The notes under the pieces are model-generated. The model was not told where the DNA came from. It worked only from the letters and a program-made list of their open reading frames with translations, and searched no databases. From the NCBI GenBank assembly GCA_005776725.1, contig SXOO01000224.1:1-41569 (forward strand): a stretch of DNA of 41,569 nucleotides, written 5' to 3'. Every line of letters starts with the position of its first letter. Within the stretch, counting starts at the first letter, position 1. The position numbers were made by a program, and so were the translations under genes. This DNA comes from Pseudomonadota bacterium (GTDB taxonomy: Bacteria; Myxococcota_A; UBA9042; GCA-2863065). Below are positions 38,114 through 41,569 of the stretch, in pieces.

Positions 38114-39730
38114 TTACTCGCCGGCCCGGACGCGCAGCGCCCCCACAACGAAGCGGGGGTCGACTGGCCCACGGATCCCGCCGAGCGTGTCTCGCAGCGC
38201 CGCGGCGCCCACAGCCAGGGCCACCTCGGCGCCGGTCACGCGTTGCGCCCATTCGGAGACCACTGCGTCGAGCCGCTCGAGCTGGCCCGCGGCTGCGGTG
38301 AGCGCGGCTCCGTCCAGGGGCTCGAAGGACGGGACCTCGTTGACGAGGAGGTGGGCCACGAGCGTTGCCGCCAACGTCTGGAGCGTGAGCAGGGCAGGAT
38401 CACCCGGCGCATGAGCTTCGAAGGCGGCGCGGTTGAAGCCGAAGGCTCCCTCGAAAGCGGCGAACAAGTTCTCGACGGTGGTGAGGCGCGCGTCGGCGTC
38501 AGTCAGCTCCGCTACGGTCTCGAACGCGCGTGCCTCGATCGCACCGACGGTGGCTGAGCGACCGGCGTACGACGGGCCCGGTCGAGTGCCGAGGCCATCG
38601 AGGAGCGCCTGGTCGGCCGGCTCGAGGAGCCCACGCACCTTCGGAGCGAGCGGAGTGGCGCGGCGCGCCAGCTTCATCGCCAGGGCGTGGCCAACCTGGT
38701 GGAGCACGAGCGGGGCGGCACCGCCGCGGAGGAGCTCGGCGGCGTGCGACACGCTGCCGTCGGCGATCCACTCGAGGCCAAGCGAGATCGTGGCGTGTAC
38801 GCGGCGCGCGAGGGGCGCGAGGCGCTCGGGATCCAGCTGCGCCATACCGTTCGGAGACACCACCACGGCGCGGTTCACCATGAAGCCGAAGTCGACCAGG
38901 AAGGCCTCCGGGGACTCCGCAGCGTCGAGGGCCGCGTTCAGGAAGCGCGCCGGGCGACCCGAGCGCGCGAGGGCGACGTGCAGCGCGCTACCGCCGCTGG
39001 CCCGACCAAGCTCCAGGGTGCGCTTCACGCGGTCGGGGTCTACGGGGGCGAAGAGCTGCCACGCCACCTCGAGGTCCGGGAATCCGAGGTCCGCGAGGCG
39101 CGCCATGCGGAAGCCGTACGCCAGCTCGGTCTGCTCGAAGAGCAAGCCACTCCGAGCGGAGAAGATGACAGAGCGGCCGAAGTGTCCGTCACCGCGCCAG
39201 AGGAGGTCGAGGAGCCGGCGAAGGTGGGCGACGGCGTCGGACTCCGCGGGATCGACCAGAAACGTGAAGTCCATGTCCGGCGAGGTGACGATCTCGTATT
39301 CGCCCGAGGCGTCACGGATCTCATCCTCTTCGGTGCGGTCGAAGATCGCGACCACCGAACGCATGAGGTACGTGGTGAGCAGCTCCGGGTCGAGCGATCT
39401 CACCGTCTCCACGGCGATGTCTGGGTTCGCGTGCCAGAGCAGGTCGAGCCAATTGTCGAGCTCCCCGGGGGCGAGCTCGTCCTTCTCCCAGGCATCGAAG
39501 TCGATGAGGGCTACCCGTTGTTCCGGGGTGGACATCTCCACCAGCTCGAGCGAGTCGCTGGGGCCGATGTCGTGAACGAGGAAGTAGAACTCGTCTTCCC
39601 GCAGGCCCTGGATGAAGGCCGCGGGGTCCTCGAGGCTGAGGAGCGTGTTCACCTTCTTGGAGCCGCTCAGCTCGAAGAATCCGGCGGGGAGTAGCGCGAG
39701 GGGAGAGGAACGCTCGATGGCTTCGGTCAT
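38114..39730 (-). CDS. DUF6178-like protein of unknown function
   Basis: This 538-residue soluble, mainly helical protein has family-like stretches: LSLEDPAAFIQGLREDEFYF, LVHDIGPSDSLELVEMSTPEQ, ALIDFDAWEKDELAPGELDN and MDFTFLVDPAESDAVAHLR. From memory these match DUF6178, found mostly in Myxococcota and relatives. No signal peptide, membrane helix or catalytic motif is apparent. The ATG at 39730 is chosen over a TTG four codons upstream; neither has a clear Shine-Dalgarno. It lies 82 bp upstream of the DUF2167 gene on the same strand. Confidence 0.75.
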   Translation of the reverse strand: MTEAIERSSPLALLPAGFFELSGSKKVNTLLSLEDPAAFIQGLREDEFYFLVHDIGPSDSLELVEMSTPEQRVALIDFDAWEKDELAPGELDNWLDLLWHANPDIAVETVRSLDPELLTTYLMRSVVAIFDRTEEDEIRDASGEYEIVTSPDMDFTFLVDPAESDAVAHLRRLLDLLWRGDGHFGRSVIFSARSGLLFEQTELAYGFRMARLADLGFPDLEVAWQLFAPVDPDRVKRTLELGRASGGSALHVALARSGRPARFLNAALDAAESPEAFLVDFGFMVNRAVVVSPNGMAQLDPERLAPLARRVHATISLGLEWIADGSVSHAAELLRGGAAPLVLHQVGHALAMKLARRATPLAPKVRGLLEPADQALLDGLGTRPGPSYAGRSATVGAIEARAFETVAELTDADARLTTVENLFAAFEGAFGFNRAAFEAHAPGDPALLTLQTLAATLVAHLLVNEVPSFEPLDGAALTAAAGQLERLDAVVSEWAQRVTGAEVALAVGAAALRDTLGGIRGPVDPRFVVGALRVRAGE

Positions 39731-39901
39731 GACGGAGCGCAAGCTAGCCCCTGTGGCCCTCGCGTCAACGGTGGGTGTGGTTTGACACGACCTGCGTCCC
39801 CGCCGTACTTACCACCTCGGACTGTTGCTGTGGCCCCACAGCCCCGAGATCGAGCCACCGACCGGCGCACACCGGACTCGGGGTTTTTAGTGAGGTTGGT
39901 A

Positions 39902-40312
39902 GTGAAGACGCTTGCTCCGGCAGAGGTGAAGCTGCTGTTCGCGGACGATGATTGGGAGATCCTCGGGATCCTCCGCGAGCATTTCAGCCAGCGTGGGTTC
40001 GACGTGACCGAGGCCAACGACGGCGAAGAGGCGCTCGAGCTGGCGTTCAAGGATCGCCCCCACGCCATGGTGCTGGACGTGATGATGCCGCGCCTCAACG
40101 GGTGGGAGGTCGTGAAGCACCTCCGTGAGCGCACGGACTTCGACAACGTGGGCGTGGTCATGCTCACCGCGATCGGCCCCAACCTGAACGCGCTCACGTC
40201 CCCGCTCTACGGAGCGGACACGCACGTCGACAAGCCGTTCGACCTCGCAGACGTCGAGGCGGCTGTCCACCAGGTGCTCAAAGAGCGCAGCGGGATCCTG
40301 ATCTCCGGCTAG
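39902..40312 (+). CDS. Single-domain response regulator (CheY-like)
   Basis: This 136-residue REC domain has no output domain. The acidic pocket is D15-D16-D17 (FADDDWEIL), the phosphoacceptor is D59 (MVLDVMMPRLNGWEV), the switch Thr is T89 (MLTA) and the signalling Lys is K111 (VDKPFD). It is probably a phosphorelay intermediate or protein-interaction switch; no histidine kinase is in the window. Several in-frame GTG codons exist (39890, 39902, 39926). I prefer 39902 because GAGG lies 6 nt upstream. Its stop overlaps that of the convergent CobA-HemD gene within a shared CTAG. Confidence 0.88.
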   Translation: MKTLAPAEVKLLFADDDWEILGILREHFSQRGFDVTEANDGEEALELAFKDRPHAMVLDVMMPRLNGWEVVKHLRERTDFDNVGVVMLTAIGPNLNALTSPLYGADTHVDKPFDLADVEAAVHQVLKERSGILISG

Positions 40313-41569
40313 CCCTCGTACGGTGCGCGTCGGATCATGGCCTCGACGAGGCCGGCCGCCGTGTACTCCTCCGCAACCACAGTCGCTTGGAGCCCCCGGT
40401 CCGCCAGGGCCTTCGCGGTGATCGGCCCAATCACCGCGAGGTGCCGCTTGCGCAGGAGCGCCGGCGCGTCGTCGCCCACGATGCGACACAGGTTGGTCAC
40501 TGACGACGGGCTCGTGAACGTGACGATGGTGGCGAGCTCCACGTGTCGGCGCGCCACGTCTCGCTCGATCTCGGGGGTTATCGTGCGGTACACGGGCACC
40601 ACGTCCACCTGACCACCCGCCTCGCGAATGGCGTCAGGCAGCACGTTGCGAGCCACCTCGGCGCGCACCAGCAAGAACCGCTTGCCCTTGGACGCCGCTG
40701 GGCCCCCCAGCGCGCGGAAGAGCTCCTCGGCGCGGTACTCCTCTGGCACCACGTCGCTCACCACTCCCAGCGCATGGACGGCCTCCGCCGTGGCCGGCCC
40801 GATCGACGCGACGCGGGCGTTCCCGATCGCGCGCAGGTCCAGGCGATTGGCCCGCAGCGCCTCGAAGAAGAAGCGAACGCCGTTGGCGCTGGTGAAGATC
40901 ACCGCGTCGTAGCGGACGCCCTCGCGCAGCGCCTGGATCAGAATGTCGACCGGCGCGGAGTCCGACGGCGGCTCGAACGCCAGAACGGGCAGCTGCATCA
41001 CGCCCGCGCCTGCGTCCCGGAGCCCCTCGACGAGCGGCGCGGCCTGCTCCCGCGCACGGGTGACCAGGACGCGCTGGCCCCACAGCGGTCGTTTGTCGAA
41101 CCACGCCAGGTCCTTCCTCAACGCCACGACGCGGCCGATGACCACCAACGCCGGGTGATCGATCCCTTCCGTACGCGCCGTGACGACGATGTCGCTCAGC
41201 GTGCCTTCGATCGTCCGTTGCCGCGGCGTGGTCCCCCACTCGATCACGGCCGCGGGCGTCAGGGGAGACGCGCCGGCCTTCACGAGAGCATCGACCACGT
41301 CGGGGAGGCGCCGAACGCCCATGAAGACCACCAGCGTGCCGCCGATGCGGACGATGCGCTCCCATTCAATGGGGCTCTCGTCCTTGTCCGGGTCCTCGTG
41401 GCCGGTCACGAAGGTCACGTCGGACGCGATGGCGCGGTGCGTGACCGGGATCCCGGCGTAGGCTGGCACCGCGATCCCCGCCGAGACGCCAGGGACCACC
41501 TCGAAGGGTATGCCGGCGCGAACGAGGGCCTCGGCCTCCTCGGCGCCGCGACCGAAGAGGAAGGGATCG
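40309..41569 (-). CDS. Uroporphyrinogen-III C-methyltransferase / uroporphyrinogen-III synthase fusion, 5' part missing
   Basis: The gene runs off the window end; 419 residues are visible. The first 160 are the C-terminal half of a CobA-type SAM methyltransferase that makes precorrin-2: DPFLFGRGAEEAEAL, VPGVSAGIAVPAYAGIPVTH, AVIEWGTTPRQRTIEGTL and PALVVIGRVVALR. After a short WFDKRPLWGQR linker, the rest is HemD (uroporphyrinogen-III synthase), with VLVTRAREQA, FTSANGVRFFFEAL, ASIGPATAEAVHALG and TFTSPSSVTNL. The two act in sequence at the branch between haem and sirohaem/B12. This is relevant because EutBC in this window needs B12, but no direct link is shown. Such fusions are known in several phyla. 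Confidence 0.92.
   Translation of the reverse strand, partial: DPFLFGRGAEEAEALVRAGIPFEVVPGVSAGIAVPAYAGIPVTHRAIASDVTFVTGHEDPDKDESPIEWERIVRIGGTLVVFMGVRRLPDVVDALVKAGASPLTPAAVIEWGTTPRQRTIEGTLSDIVVTARTEGIDHPALVVIGRVVALRKDLAWFDKRPLWGQRVLVTRAREQAAPLVEGLRDAGAGVMQLPVLAFEPPSDSAPVDILIQALREGVRYDAVIFTSANGVRFFFEALRANRLDLRAIGNARVASIGPATAEAVHALGVVSDVVPEEYRAEELFRALGGPAASKGKRFLLVRAEVARNVLPDAIREAGGQVDVVPVYRTITPEIERDVARRHVELATIVTFTSPSSVTNLCRIVGDDAPALLRKRHLAVIGPITAKALADRGLQATVVAEEYTAAGLVEAMIRRAPYEG

Overview
The window is high-GC bacterial DNA, densely packed with genes on both strands. It most resembles a member of the Myxococcota (myxobacteria and relatives). Supporting this are several secreted proteins with MYXO-CTERM-like tails (Cys, hydrophobic helix, Arg cluster), many lipoproteins with Asp/Ala/Gly-rich linkers, WXXGXW and DUF7151-like repeat proteins, a DUF6178-like protein and frequent GTG/TTG starts. 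The lineage is inferred from protein style; no rRNA or tRNA gene was seen.

Layout. 1-4.7 kb: the tail of a truncated gene, a bacterioferritin-like protein, a Cys/Met-metabolism PLP enzyme (minus strand), then three plus-strand genes: a Rieske-flavodoxin fusion, arsenite methyltransferase ArsM and a SigZ-type sigma factor with a Cys-rich tail. 4.8-6.6 kb: a remnant of a secreted repeat protein and a hipBA toxin-antitoxin operon, preceded by four operator palindromes exactly 50 bp apart around a recognisable promoter. 6.9-25.7 kb: mostly secreted or membrane proteins. These are a WXXGXW repeat protein, a YD-repeat lipoprotein, a fibrinogen-like protein, a 1078-residue beta-helix/Cys-repeat/collagen-like protein, two paralogous GT39-like membrane glycosyltransferases, a matrixin-like metalloprotease coupled to a small secreted protein, a 5'-nucleotidase-like lipoprotein and a patatin-like lipase.

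26.1-32.3 kb: an ATP-grasp ligase overlapping a GNAT acetyltransferase, three or four lipoproteins, an OmpA-like protein and a secreted MYXO-CTERM-like protein. 32.5-35.4 kb: a tightly coupled eutB-eutC-eutL cassette, meaning both subunits of B12-dependent ethanolamine ammonia-lyase plus one microcompartment shell protein and nothing else of the usual eut set. 35.5-41.6 kb: housekeeping and conserved genes, namely frr with its own promoter, a zinc-ribbon membrane protein, a DUF2167 protein, a DUF6178-like protein, a single-domain response regulator and a CobA-HemD fusion cut by the window end.

The best leads for something new are: (1) eutBCL with an encapsulation-peptide-like N-terminus on EutC but no other shell genes nearby; (2) the regularly spaced hipBA operator array; (3) the Rieske-flavodoxin / ArsM / SigZ cluster. 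All family calls were made by reading motifs, without database searches.
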